The notes beneath the pieces are model-generated. The model had not been told where the DNA came from. It worked only from the letters and a program-made list of their open reading frames with translations, and did not search any database. Of a stretch of DNA of 64,000 nucleotides, positions 28,201 to 36,248 are shown in pieces. The DNA is taken from positions 1-64,000 of the forward strand of contig CAMKEG010000001.1 in NCBI GenBank assembly GCA_946411505.1, read 5' to 3'. Every line of letters begins with the position of its first letter. The stretch's first letter is position 1. Position numbers and translations under genes: made by a program. Source of the DNA: an uncultured Treponema sp. Lineage in GTDB: Bacteria > Spirochaetota > Spirochaetia > Treponematales > Treponemataceae.

Positions 28201-28718
28201 ACGCAAAGAATGTTATTGCGACGCCAAAGGCAAGCGGCGGCCTTGTCTCGGAGGACGGCGTTGTTTACAACAAGAACAAAACGACGATCTTCTTCTATCC
28301 CGGCGGAAAAACCGCAACATCGTTTGTTGTTCCAGACGGCGTGACGACCATTCCGCGAAATTCGTTCTCGTACAACATTTACCTTAAGAACATAACATTG
28401 CCTGAGGGAGTCACTTCTATCGCTTGGAATGCTTGTTGCGCCACCTCGATTGAGTCTATCAACGTTCCGTCAACCGTAAAAACAATAGCGAATGAAGCGT
28501 TCAGCAATTCAGCGTCTTTCACTTCGCTTGCTTTTGCAAATCCAAACGGCTGGAAATTAGGCCCTTCCCAGGACTCTGCCATACCCGTAGAAGACTACCC
28601 CAGCGATCCAGCGGACCTCAGCGATCCAGCGGACGCCGCGAGATGGTATAAGACGAATGCATATAATGTTTCTGGCGCTACAAACAGCAACGGCTATAAA
28701 GTGCTATGGCATGACTAG
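25257..28718 (+). CDS. Large lipoprotein: beta-helix modules with BspA-type LRR_5 C-terminus
   Basis: MMMKMNKIFSINTILRLAAGAILAAALFGCAN lipobox; GNTATSNGGAIFGSSGTFTMTGG repeats; FVVPDGVTTIPRNSFSYNIYLKNITLPEGVTSIAWNACCATSIESINVPSTVKTIANEAF. Confidence 0.82.
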   Translation: MMMKMNKIFSINTILRLAAGAILAAALFGCANMGESPASSAGVTGGAGVGAGAGAGSGSATVSGSLCFSGAMPSEIAALVAPVSLSGASRQSFDNTSRSAFPQTPSASGLTITVYAEEVTESETKLSYSGTVTDDGSGNVSYTVGIPVTSGKKYRVHAVAKKDDEKLLFGTSDLLDFTENAEQFYTSCDITLGAGQSDTGKGGVNLTVNVQGLDVSTAKMIYKPKGSTESISEYGSSGLGGNVRVFSVGFEEGEFDPISAIASGEYTMIFEFYSGAESSENLLYSFTENVSVFDRLVTDTWVKNGAEPWLTPDSSGNIACKITSAMVDGFKLTEIYVDTSKQTTNPNAEDGSYTTASGTFLNPKTSFADALAMLQDASKDYTIFIKGKIGPQTIPDRLKKSGSGGGYTYAKSLTLCGAGDPEDGVPTDIIDAAGAAGTSALTIATTVPVTIKNLKITGGTGTLINGTGSFGSSIAYGGGIYLSATGGSLTLGKGAYVSDNSADPSSGSCSSKQSYGGGICATTPCELNLLSGSVVSANNAKGTGQGGGIAIFKPADSSDGSGNVNIYDGAVIEKNQSNWVGGGIFYFADTSVETTMSGGRISGNTATSNGGAIFGSSGTFTMTGGVIGDDSSTITRAAKYGERTSVKTNKAGDYGGAFYFVNESTVGNKFNINICGGTVAYNCAQKNGGAFYVWGGNLTVQGAQVKWNGAYGVSATSAGGGAIHLKECSELHLDGCSIIGNECYDTYSHGGAICIPHISTIAKVPKVYLKGAVSIPSDAAKKNDIGLMSYSSSSDYMAYPSLYIEGKLTGSGTVATITPTLYNINRQVLQLADGVTDVNFALECYKFAVTPQASATPAQEWAVAGDGYLAKVTTLTGTSIDGFTVDDFNEGDKVVYAFDSSVTNDQIDAFTRKLYNKTENQNLSGKKVGEGSVLDFSKATNLTSLGFSWTNNGVFQPFDIILPPNFDTSKFSNQTFAWAIKNAKNVIATPKASGGLVSEDGVVYNKNKTTIFFYPGGKTATSFVVPDGVTTIPRNSFSYNIYLKNITLPEGVTSIAWNACCATSIESINVPSTVKTIANEAFSNSASFTSLAFANPNGWKLGPSQDSAIPVEDYPSDPADLSDPADAARWYKTNAYNVSGATNSNGYKVLWHD

Positions 28719-28789
28719 GAGAGCGTTAGACGGTTCCGTTATGGTAAGGGAATAGGCCGCAATTCTTGGCGAGCCCAAGACCGTGCGGG

Positions 28790-28909
28790 CTAGGCTGTCG
28801 CGACGGCGGCCTTTAACGCTTCCAGTGCCTTGTCCAAGGGAGCGCCCATCTTTTCCGCCGCCACTTCCGGCGAGGCGCCAAATTCTTTTATGGCGACAAG
28901 CGCGCGCGG
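28790..28909 (-). pseudogene. Relic C-terminal tail of an Rpn-family protein
   Basis: Reverse-strand reading RALVAIKEFGASPEVAAEKMGAPLDKALEALKAAVATA* lies just beyond the Rpn stop codon, in another frame; no start or catalytic domain. Confidence 0.45.
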
Positions 28910-28911
28910 AC

Positions 28912-29094
28912 TTAGTTGGCGGGGACGGAGTCCTTTTGCAGGTTCAGCACTTGTTCCAAGGGCAGGCCGGTGATTTCGGCGATGTCTGATGTAGGGTAGT
29001 TCTTTTTGAGCATATTTCGCGCGTCTTCCACGGCCTTTTGCTGGGTTGCTTCTTCGGCGGCTTCGGTCATAATGTCAAAATCGTGCAAATTCAT
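28912..29094 (-). CDS. Candidate internally initiated small C-terminal Rpn product (60 aa)
   Basis: In-frame ATG (codon 214) with AAGGAG (29104-29109) and 9-nt spacing on the minus strand. Confidence 0.45.
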   Translation of the reverse strand: MNLHDFDIMTEAAEEATQQKAVEDARNMLKKNYPTSDIAEITGLPLEQVLNLQKDSVPAN

Positions 29095-29733
29095 TTCGGC
29101 AAACTCCTTTCTGAATTTTTCGTTTTCCTTGACTTTTGCCACGAACTCGGAAAGGCGCTTTGAAAAGTCGTCCTCGCCCGGCTCGTTGGTCTGGATAAAG
29201 CGCAAGAGCGCGCGGACTTTTGGATCTTCCACGCTCTTGTAAGCGCTTGCATTATACACGACTTTGGAGCATTTGTCATCCAAATTCACGGAGTTTTCTT
29301 CGACGCAAATGTTTTGGAATGTGTAGCGTGGCAAGCCGTAGCCGTTTTTTGCGGCGTCGCGGAAGGGGTCAAATTTGCAGATGAACAAAATGTAGCTTTC
29401 CCTTAGCTTGGTGTATGGCTGGCCTTTCATAAGGCAGTCGCAGTCAACCATCGATTGGTAGTAGCGCATTCGCTTGCCCAAGGCTTTTTGCGGGTAGGTC
29501 TGCAACTCCACGTCAATCGCCTTGTCCTCGTCCTTAAGGTAAACGTCCAGCCGCACGCCCTTGCTGGTGTAGTAGGGCTCTATGGCCTTTTCAAGTTCCG
29601 GGTACTCCACTTGCTTGACGCGGACTCCCAAAAGCCGTTCCACCAGCTCCGCCGAAAGCTCAGGATTTTTCATTACCGCTTGGAACATTCCGTCGTCGGC
29701 GAAGGTGAGCTCGTCAAAAGATTTTCTTTTCAT
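28912..29733 (-). CDS. Rpn-family recombination-promoting nuclease / PD-(D/E)XK transposase-like protein
   Basis: MKRKSFDELTFADDGMFQAVMKNPELSAELVERLLGVRVKQVEY...GVRLDVYLKDEDKAIDVELQ (D...ExQ catalytic motif). Confidence 0.88.
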   Translation of the reverse strand: MKRKSFDELTFADDGMFQAVMKNPELSAELVERLLGVRVKQVEYPELEKAIEPYYTSKGVRLDVYLKDEDKAIDVELQTYPQKALGKRMRYYQSMVDCDCLMKGQPYTKLRESYILFICKFDPFRDAAKNGYGLPRYTFQNICVEENSVNLDDKCSKVVYNASAYKSVEDPKVRALLRFIQTNEPGEDDFSKRLSEFVAKVKENEKFRKEFAEMNLHDFDIMTEAAEEATQQKAVEDARNMLKKNYPTSDIAEITGLPLEQVLNLQKDSVPAN

Positions 29734-29748
29734 AAAACATCTCCTGAT

Positions 29749-29779
29749 AAAAAAAGCGGGAACCGTTTTTTCGGTTCCC
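29749..29779 (-). terminator. Terminator-like hairpin in the rpn 5' leader
   Basis: Minus strand GGGAACCG-AAAAAA-CGGTTCCC-GC-TTTTTTT, then ATC-AGGAG-ATGTTTT-ATG. Confidence 0.65.
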
Positions 29780-29937
29780 TTATGCATATAAGATAGAGTT
29801 TTTTGTTCAAAAATTAGCGGTTTTTTGGAAAAAAATGAATTTATTTTTTGCTTTCCGTCGTCGGAAGCCTTGTCAAATGTTTTGGCCGCGTCCTTCGGAC
29901 GCTTGCCTAATGGGCGGGATTGCGCTAATATGGCGGA

Positions 29938-30414
29938 ATGGTTAGCGCAGTTTTTCCGGGCTCCTTTGATCCGCCCACTTACGGCCACTTGAACGTGATT
30001 GAGCGCGCGTCGGCTCTTTTTGACATGATTGACGTTTTGGTTTCCGTCAATCCGGGAAAGAAGTCGCTTTTTTCGGCGGAAGAGCGCGTCTCGCTTTTGA
30101 CAGAGCTTACAAAGAATTTCAAGAACGTGCAGGTCCATTCCTGCGACACGCTTGTGGTGGAATACGCAAAAAAAATCGGCGCCAAGGCCCTTTTGCGCGG
30201 AGTGAGGAACGCCGCCGACTTTTCATACGAGTTCGACTTGGCGCTCGTAAACCGTTCCCTCAACGACGGCGTTGAGACCATCCTTATTCCGACAGACCCC
30301 AAGTATTTTTCGGTCCGCTCAAGCGCCATCAAGGAATTGGCGGGCTTTGGCGGCGACGTCAGCAAGATGGTTCCGCCTGTCGTGCAGGAAGCGCTAAAAA
30401 AGAAATTTTCTTGA
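29938..30414 (+). CDS. coaD: Pantetheine-phosphate adenylyltransferase
   Basis: AVFPGSFDPPTYGHLNVIERA; FSVRSSAIKELAGFGGDVS. Confidence 0.96.
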   Translation: MVSAVFPGSFDPPTYGHLNVIERASALFDMIDVLVSVNPGKKSLFSAEERVSLLTELTKNFKNVQVHSCDTLVVEYAKKIGAKALLRGVRNAADFSYEFDLALVNRSLNDGVETILIPTDPKYFSVRSSAIKELAGFGGDVSKMVPPVVQEALKKKFS

Positions 30415-30439
30415 CAAGGAATCCCGTCCGCGCTAGAAT
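30411..30439 (+). promoter_or_regulatory. Promoter of ilvD overlapping the coaD stop codon
   Basis: TTGACA (30411-30416), 17-nt spacer, TAGAAT (30434-30439). Confidence 0.65.
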
Positions 30440-30512
30440 GCGCTTGTTTACTAATACTTAAAATCTTTATAAATAATTCAATTTGCAGCGAATGATTTTA
30501 TAGGAGAAAAAT

Positions 30513-32255
30513 ATGGCAGCTACAAAAGAGACAAAGAAGGCCGCGGCGAAAGGCGCCGCCACCAAAGGAAAGAAAAGCGACAGCGCCACAAAAGGCGCCG
30601 CCCGCGCTCCCCACAGAAGCCTTTTTTACGCGATGGGCTACACCGACGAAGAGCTTGACCGCCCGCTGGTCGGCGTTTGCTGCGCCAAAAACGAAATAAT
30701 TCCCGGCCACTTTGAGCTGGACAAAATCGCCGAAGCCGTCAAGGCCGGAATCCGCATGGCCGGCGGCACCCCGATTGAGTTCCCCGCCATCGGCGTTTGC
30801 GACGGAATCGCGATGGGTCACGAAGGAATGAAGTACTCGCTTGTAACCCGCGAACTTATAGCCGACAGCGTTGAGTGCGTCGCAAAAGCCCACCAGTTTG
30901 ACGCGCTTGTAATGATTCCCAACTGCGACAAAATCGTTCCCGGAATGTTGATTGCCGCCGCGCGCTTGGATTTGCCAACGGTCTTCTGTTCGGGCGGCCC
31001 GATGATGCCCGGCCACCTTCCAGGCCGCGACGCGACAAATCCATATTCTGGAAAGAACCTTTCGCTTTCTGACATGTTCGAGGCCGTCGGAGGCCTTTCC
31101 GCCGGAAAAATCAACGCGGCGCAATTGCGCGAGCTTGAGCAAGTGGCTTGCCCGGGCTGCGGCGCTTGCTCCGGCATGTTCACCGCCAACAGCATGAACT
31201 GCTTGACCGAAGTTTTGGGCTTGGGCCTTCCCGGAAACGGAACGATTCCCGCCGTGCAGGGCCGCCGCTTGGCGCTTGCAAAGCATGCCGGAATGCAGGT
31301 TATGGAATTGTATAGAAGGGGAATCACCGCGCGCGCGATGATGACTAAGGATTCCTTTAGGAACGCTCTCACGGCCGACATGGCCTTGGGCTGCTCGTCA
31401 AACACAATCTTGCACGTTCCGGCCATCGCGCATGAGGCCGGAGTTCCGCTTGACCTTCACATGATTAACGAAATCAGCGAAAGGACGCCCAACCTTTGCC
31501 ACTTGGCTCCGGCCGGCCACACCTTTATGTGCGAGCTTGACGACGCGGGCGGAGTTCAGGCGGTTTTGGCGGAACTTGCCAAAAAGAACCTCATCAAGAC
31601 AAGCCTCATCACCGCGACAGGAAAGACAATCGCGCAAAACATCAAGGGCGTAAAAAACCGCAACCCGGAAATTTTGCGCCCGATAGAAAACCCTTATTCC
31701 GACAACGGAGGAATCGCGATTCTCTTTGGAAACTTGGCCCCGCGCGGAACTGTCGTAAAGAGAAGCGCCTGCGCCAAGGAATTGATGAAGCACACTGGCC
31801 CCGCGCGCGTCTTTAACGACGAAAGCGACGCGATGAAGGCCGTCCAGGCCCGCAAAATCAAGCCCGGCGACGTAGTCGTTATCCGCTACGAAGGCCCCAA
31901 GGGAGGACCTGGCATGCGCGAAATGCTCGCGGTGACCGCCGCGCTCGCCGGCCAGGGCTTGGACAAGCAGGTCGCGCTCATCACCGACGGCCGCTTCTCG
32001 GGAGCCACCCGCGGAGCTTCTCTTGGCCACTGTTCGCCCGAGGCCGCGGAAGGCGGCCCCATCGCGCTTGTAAAGGAAGGCGACATGATTACGCTTGACA
32101 TCAACAACTACAAGATTCACCTAGAGGTGAGCGACGCGGAGTTGGAAAAGCGCCGCAAGTCTTGGAAAGCCCCCGAGCCAAAGGTCAAAACCGGCTACCT
32201 CGCTCGCTACGCCAAATTGGTCAGCAGCGCCGATAAGGGAGCAATTTTAGAATAA
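30513..32255 (+). CDS. ilvD: Dihydroxy-acid dehydratase
   Basis: [67 protein letters not shown]. Confidence 0.96.
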   Translation: MAATKETKKAAAKGAATKGKKSDSATKGAARAPHRSLFYAMGYTDEELDRPLVGVCCAKNEIIPGHFELDKIAEAVKAGIRMAGGTPIEFPAIGVCDGIAMGHEGMKYSLVTRELIADSVECVAKAHQFDALVMIPNCDKIVPGMLIAAARLDLPTVFCSGGPMMPGHLPGRDATNPYSGKNLSLSDMFEAVGGLSAGKINAAQLRELEQVACPGCGACSGMFTANSMNCLTEVLGLGLPGNGTIPAVQGRRLALAKHAGMQVMELYRRGITARAMMTKDSFRNALTADMALGCSSNTILHVPAIAHEAGVPLDLHMINEISERTPNLCHLAPAGHTFMCELDDAGGVQAVLAELAKKNLIKTSLITATGKTIAQNIKGVKNRNPEILRPIENPYSDNGGIAILFGNLAPRGTVVKRSACAKELMKHTGPARVFNDESDAMKAVQARKIKPGDVVVIRYEGPKGGPGMREMLAVTAALAGQGLDKQVALITDGRFSGATRGASLGHCSPEAAEGGPIALVKEGDMITLDINNYKIHLEVSDAELEKRRKSWKAPEPKVKTGYLARYAKLVSSADKGAILE

Positions 32256-32359
32256 ATGGATAACGCGAGTTTTGCTTGCAAAACTCGTTAAGCGGTCGCA
32301 AGACCGCGACACAAAGGCGCGATCCTTGAGTAGCGCTTTTTGTAGTAAAGCAAAACGAT

Positions 32360-32462
32360 AAAAAACACGCGGAAGCGGAGTTCCGACGCGAAAAAAATTC
32401 TGCACAAGCGAAGCGCGGAAGCCTTTTTTCGCGTCGGGTTTCCGCTGGGAGCGTGTTTTTTA
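32360..32462. repeat. Long imperfect inverted repeat between ilvD and ilvB
   Basis: aaaaaacacgcggaagcggagttccgacgcgaaaaaa opposite ttttttcgcgtcgggtttccgctgggagcgtgtttttta. Confidence 0.7.
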
Positions 32463-32528
32463 TTTTGGTATTGAATTTTTTATATTGTTATAGTATAATT
32501 TTATAATTACAAGAAAAAGGGTGTGGAA

Positions 32529-34268
32529 ATGAAAATCTCAGGTTCTCAAGTAGTAATCGAATGCCTTGTCGAGCAGGGCGTTGACACAATATTCGGATAT
32601 CCGGGCGGCGCGATTCTTAACATTTACGACGAGTTGTACAAAAACTCCAAGCGCATCCGCCACATTCTTACGGCCCACGAGCAGGGCGCCGCGCACGCGG
32701 CCGACGGCTACGCGCGTTCCACCGGAAAAGTCGGCGTTTGCATGGCCACTAGCGGACCGGGCGCTACGAACCTTGTCACCGGAATCGCCACGGCCTACAT
32801 GGACTCAAGCCCGATCGTCGCCATCACTTGCAACGTCGCGACAAGCCTTTTGGGAAAAGACTCCTTCCAGGAAATCGACATTTGCGGCGTGACGATGCCG
32901 ATAACAAAGCACAACTTCATGGTAAAAAAAATCGAGGACTTGGCCGACACGATTCGCGCCGCCTTCCTTATCGCAAAGAGCGGCCGCCCGGGCCCGGTCT
33001 TGATTGACATTCCCAAGGAAGTCACAGACCCAAAAAATTTGATAGACTTCAAGCCGCTAAAAAAAATGGACGACTCCAAAAAGCTTTTGGAAAAATTCGC
33101 GCCCAACCTTAAGCGCGTCTTTAGCGTGGCAAAGCCCTCTGATTCTGAAATAAAGGCGGCCGCGAAGCTCATAAACTCAAGCAAGCAGCCTGTCATTTAC
33201 GCGGGCGGCGGCGTTATGATTTCAAACGCCACAAAAGAGCTTTTTGACTTTGCCACAAAGGCAAACATTCCGGTCTCGGAAAGCCTTATGGCCCGCGCGG
33301 CCTTTCCGTCAAGCAATCCGCTTTGCACATGGATGGTCGGAATGCACGGAACAAAGGCCAGCAATATGGCCGTCACCGAATGCGACCTTTTGATAACTTT
33401 GGGCGCGCGCTTCAGCGACCGCGTTCTTTCGGACGCGTCAAAGTTCGCCAAGGGCGCGAAGATTTTGCACATTGACATCGACCCCGCTGAGATAGGAAAG
33501 AATGTCAGCGCCGACTTGCACTTGGTCGGAGACCTTAAGGCCGTTCTTTCGCGCCTGCTTCCGCTTGTGGAGGAAAAGCCGCGAAAGGATTGGCTCAAAA
33601 AGATTTCCGCTTGGAAAAAGGAAGTTCCTCCGACATACTCAAAGGAGCCAAAGGACTCAATCAACCCGAAATTCATTTGCGAAGAAATCCACCGCGTGGC
33701 CGGAGACTCGGCCTTTGTCACGACCGAAGTAGGCGAGCACCAAATGTGGACCGCGCAGTTCTATCCCTTCGCCAAGCCCAGGACTTTCATCACTTCAGGC
33801 GGCTTGGGAACGATGGGCTTTGGAACTGGAGCGGCGATTGGAACGCAGTTCGCAAACCCAAAAGGCCGCGTCGTGGCGATTGCCGGCGACGGCTCCTTTA
33901 GAATGAACTGCAACGAGCTTGCGACAATCCAGCACTACAACCTTCCGATTGTAATCGTAGTCATAAACAACGGCACGCTCGGAAACGTGCGCCTTTGGCA
34001 AAAGCTTTTTTACGGAAAGCGATATTCTGCCACGACGCTTGACTTTGGCCCCGACTGGTCAAAGCTTGCCGCCGCCTACGGAATAGACGCCTACAAGGCC
34101 AAGAACGCCAAGGAATTCGCCGACGTTTTTGCCAAGGCCTTCAAGTCCAAAAAGCCCTGCGTCATCGACGCAAAGGTTGACATCGACGAGCTTGTCCTTC
34201 CGATGGTTCCGGGCGGAAAGGCGATATACGACCAAATAATGCAAGTGAACGAAGCGGCGTTTAGATGA
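32529..34268 (+). CDS. ilvB: Acetolactate synthase large subunit
   Basis: GYPGGAILNIYDELY, EQGAAHAADGYARSTGKVGVCMATSGPGATNLVTGIATAYMDS, AIAGDGSFRMNCNELATI. Confidence 0.95.
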   Translation: MKISGSQVVIECLVEQGVDTIFGYPGGAILNIYDELYKNSKRIRHILTAHEQGAAHAADGYARSTGKVGVCMATSGPGATNLVTGIATAYMDSSPIVAITCNVATSLLGKDSFQEIDICGVTMPITKHNFMVKKIEDLADTIRAAFLIAKSGRPGPVLIDIPKEVTDPKNLIDFKPLKKMDDSKKLLEKFAPNLKRVFSVAKPSDSEIKAAAKLINSSKQPVIYAGGGVMISNATKELFDFATKANIPVSESLMARAAFPSSNPLCTWMVGMHGTKASNMAVTECDLLITLGARFSDRVLSDASKFAKGAKILHIDIDPAEIGKNVSADLHLVGDLKAVLSRLLPLVEEKPRKDWLKKISAWKKEVPPTYSKEPKDSINPKFICEEIHRVAGDSAFVTTEVGEHQMWTAQFYPFAKPRTFITSGGLGTMGFGTGAAIGTQFANPKGRVVAIAGDGSFRMNCNELATIQHYNLPIVIVVINNGTLGNVRLWQKLFYGKRYSATTLDFGPDWSKLAAAYGIDAYKAKNAKEFADVFAKAFKSKKPCVIDAKVDIDELVLPMVPGGKAIYDQIMQVNEAAFR

Positions 34269-36235
34269 AAGAAAACAAGCGAGTGGGAGTCATCGTAAAT
34301 ACAATTTACTCGGAGTATTCGGTTTCCTTCATGAAAGGGGTTGACCGCTATTGCGCCGAAAACAAATGCTCCTACTATTTGTTCCCCTTGGAACATGGAA
34401 AAAATTCCGGCATCTACGACTACCATTGCGAGACTTTGCTGACGTTCATCAACAAAAACAATTTGGACGGACTTGTCTTCGCTTCGTCAACCTTGGCCAA
34501 CAACTACAAGTCCGACCTTCCGCGCTTGGTCGAGTCGATAAAGATGCTGCCTCCGATTCCAAAAGTTTCCGTAGGCTTGGAGATTGAGGGAATCCCGACG
34601 ATAAAAATCAACGCTAAAAAAGCGATAAAGGATTTGACCTCGCATTTGATTGAGGAGCACGGCTGCAAAAAATTTGCGCTGATGCGCTGCGACTCCGGCA
34701 ACTTTGAGAGCGTGGAGCGCGAGAATTGCGTCGTCGAAAGCCTTTCCGAGCACGGACTTGAGTTGAACCCCAAGTGGATTCTTAACGGAAACTTTTTGTT
34801 CGACAACGCCTATTCGTCGATGTCAAACTTTTTGAGGACCAATCCCACCGCCGACTTTGACGCCGTGGTTTGCCTGAACGACTCAATGGCGATGGGCGTG
34901 ATGAACTGCCTTGTCGACAGGGGCGTAAGCGTTCCCGAGCGCGTCAAGATTACGGGCTTCGACAATGTCTTTGAGACCTATCCCGCCGAGCTGAACATAA
35001 CGACGGTGGACCAAAAGATTGAGGATTTTTCTTTCAAGGCCATGGAGGGCGTTTGCAAGCTTATAGACGGCGGCAGGCTTCCTCCGCTGGAATTGGTGGA
35101 CGCTGCGGTAAAGCTGCGCGGCTCTTGCGGCTGCGTGGAAAAGGAGCCGCTTCCCGCCAAAAAACTTTTTGAGCCGGAGCTTAAGCGCCGCTATGAAATT
35201 TTCCGCATGGGCGGAAACCAGCTTTACATGCTCCATTATTTTTTGATGGAAACGCAAACTCCGGTTCCGCTTGAAAATTTGTACAGCCGCCTGCATTACA
35301 GCCTTTGCCTTTTTGACATCCGGGGAATGGTTTTGGTCCTTTACAACCATTCGGTTTACTTTGAGCGCGACAGCGACTTCAAGCGGCCGGACTCCGCCAG
35401 AGTCGCCATGACTTTTTTCAACGACAGGAACTACGAGCGGCCCGACATAATTTTCAACCCCAACGCCTTGATTGTTCCTCCGGAAGTCAGCGAAAAGCTT
35501 GTTGATGGCGGCTACACGATTTATCCGATTTACGCGGAAAGCTTCCAGTACGGATACATTTTGCTAAAGCTGGGCCGCTTTGAAAGAATTTTCTACCAGT
35601 CGGTCTTTGAGCTTATTTCAAAGGAAATCGTCACTTCGATAAAAATCACCGGCGAGCAAACCGAAAAGAATTCTTTGAGAAACCAAAACGTCACCCTTGA
35701 GCAGTACTCGGAAAAGATGCACAAGCTTTCATTCACCGACGAAATGACGGGCCTCTTGAACAGGCGCGGCTTTTACGAATACGCCCGCCGGCAAATCCAA
35801 AGCTCCTTGCTTGCGGACAGAACCGGCCTCGTGATTTACTGCGACATGGACGGCCTAAAGAAAATCAACGACACTTACGGACACGACGTGGGCGACCGCG
35901 CGATAAAATACGAGGCCGAGGTTTTAAAGAACATTTTCCGCTCCAGTGACATTTCGGGCCGTCTTGGCGGCGACGAGTTCGCGGTCTTGGCGGTGGACAT
36001 GAAGCAAAAGGACTTTCCCAGAATCAAGCGCGCCTTGGCCGCGGAATGCGAAAAAATTAATTCCGGAAGCCTTGAGCCGTTCACGCTTTCGATGAGCGTG
36101 GGCTGCGCGGAGTTCGGACCGGGAAACAACGACATCGAAGAATTGATTAATTCCGCGGACAGCTCTCAATACGAAGACAAGAGGGCAAAGAAAGAGGCGC
36201 AAAAAAAGAAGAAAAAATTCTGGTGGCAAAAATAA
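34265..36235 (+). CDS. LacI/Peripla_BP_3-type sensor fused to a GGDEF diguanylate cyclase
   Basis: NTIYSEYSVSFMKGVDRYCAE...VKITGFDNVFETYPAELNITTVDQ (LacI sensor); TGLLNRRGFYEYARR...SGRLGGDEFAVLAVD (GGDEF); ATGA overlap with ilvB. Confidence 0.88.
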   Translation: MKENKRVGVIVNTIYSEYSVSFMKGVDRYCAENKCSYYLFPLEHGKNSGIYDYHCETLLTFINKNNLDGLVFASSTLANNYKSDLPRLVESIKMLPPIPKVSVGLEIEGIPTIKINAKKAIKDLTSHLIEEHGCKKFALMRCDSGNFESVERENCVVESLSEHGLELNPKWILNGNFLFDNAYSSMSNFLRTNPTADFDAVVCLNDSMAMGVMNCLVDRGVSVPERVKITGFDNVFETYPAELNITTVDQKIEDFSFKAMEGVCKLIDGGRLPPLELVDAAVKLRGSCGCVEKEPLPAKKLFEPELKRRYEIFRMGGNQLYMLHYFLMETQTPVPLENLYSRLHYSLCLFDIRGMVLVLYNHSVYFERDSDFKRPDSARVAMTFFNDRNYERPDIIFNPNALIVPPEVSEKLVDGGYTIYPIYAESFQYGYILLKLGRFERIFYQSVFELISKEIVTSIKITGEQTEKNSLRNQNVTLEQYSEKMHKLSFTDEMTGLLNRRGFYEYARRQIQSSLLADRTGLVIYCDMDGLKKINDTYGHDVGDRAIKYEAEVLKNIFRSSDISGRLGGDEFAVLAVDMKQKDFPRIKRALAAECEKINSGSLEPFTLSMSVGCAEFGPGNNDIEELINSADSSQYEDKRAKKEAQKKKKKFWWQK

Positions 36236-36248
36236 GGGGTAGGCGGGC

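Noticed and set aside
28912-29733. Rpn gene as an active transposon
   Set aside because: No terminal inverted repeats or target-site duplications flank it; the family is better viewed as a nuclease.
29734-30138. N-terminal 135 codons of the 28912-30138 ORF
   Set aside because: Upstream in-frame extension overlaps the coaD start region and the terminator-like leader; the real start with SD is at 29733.
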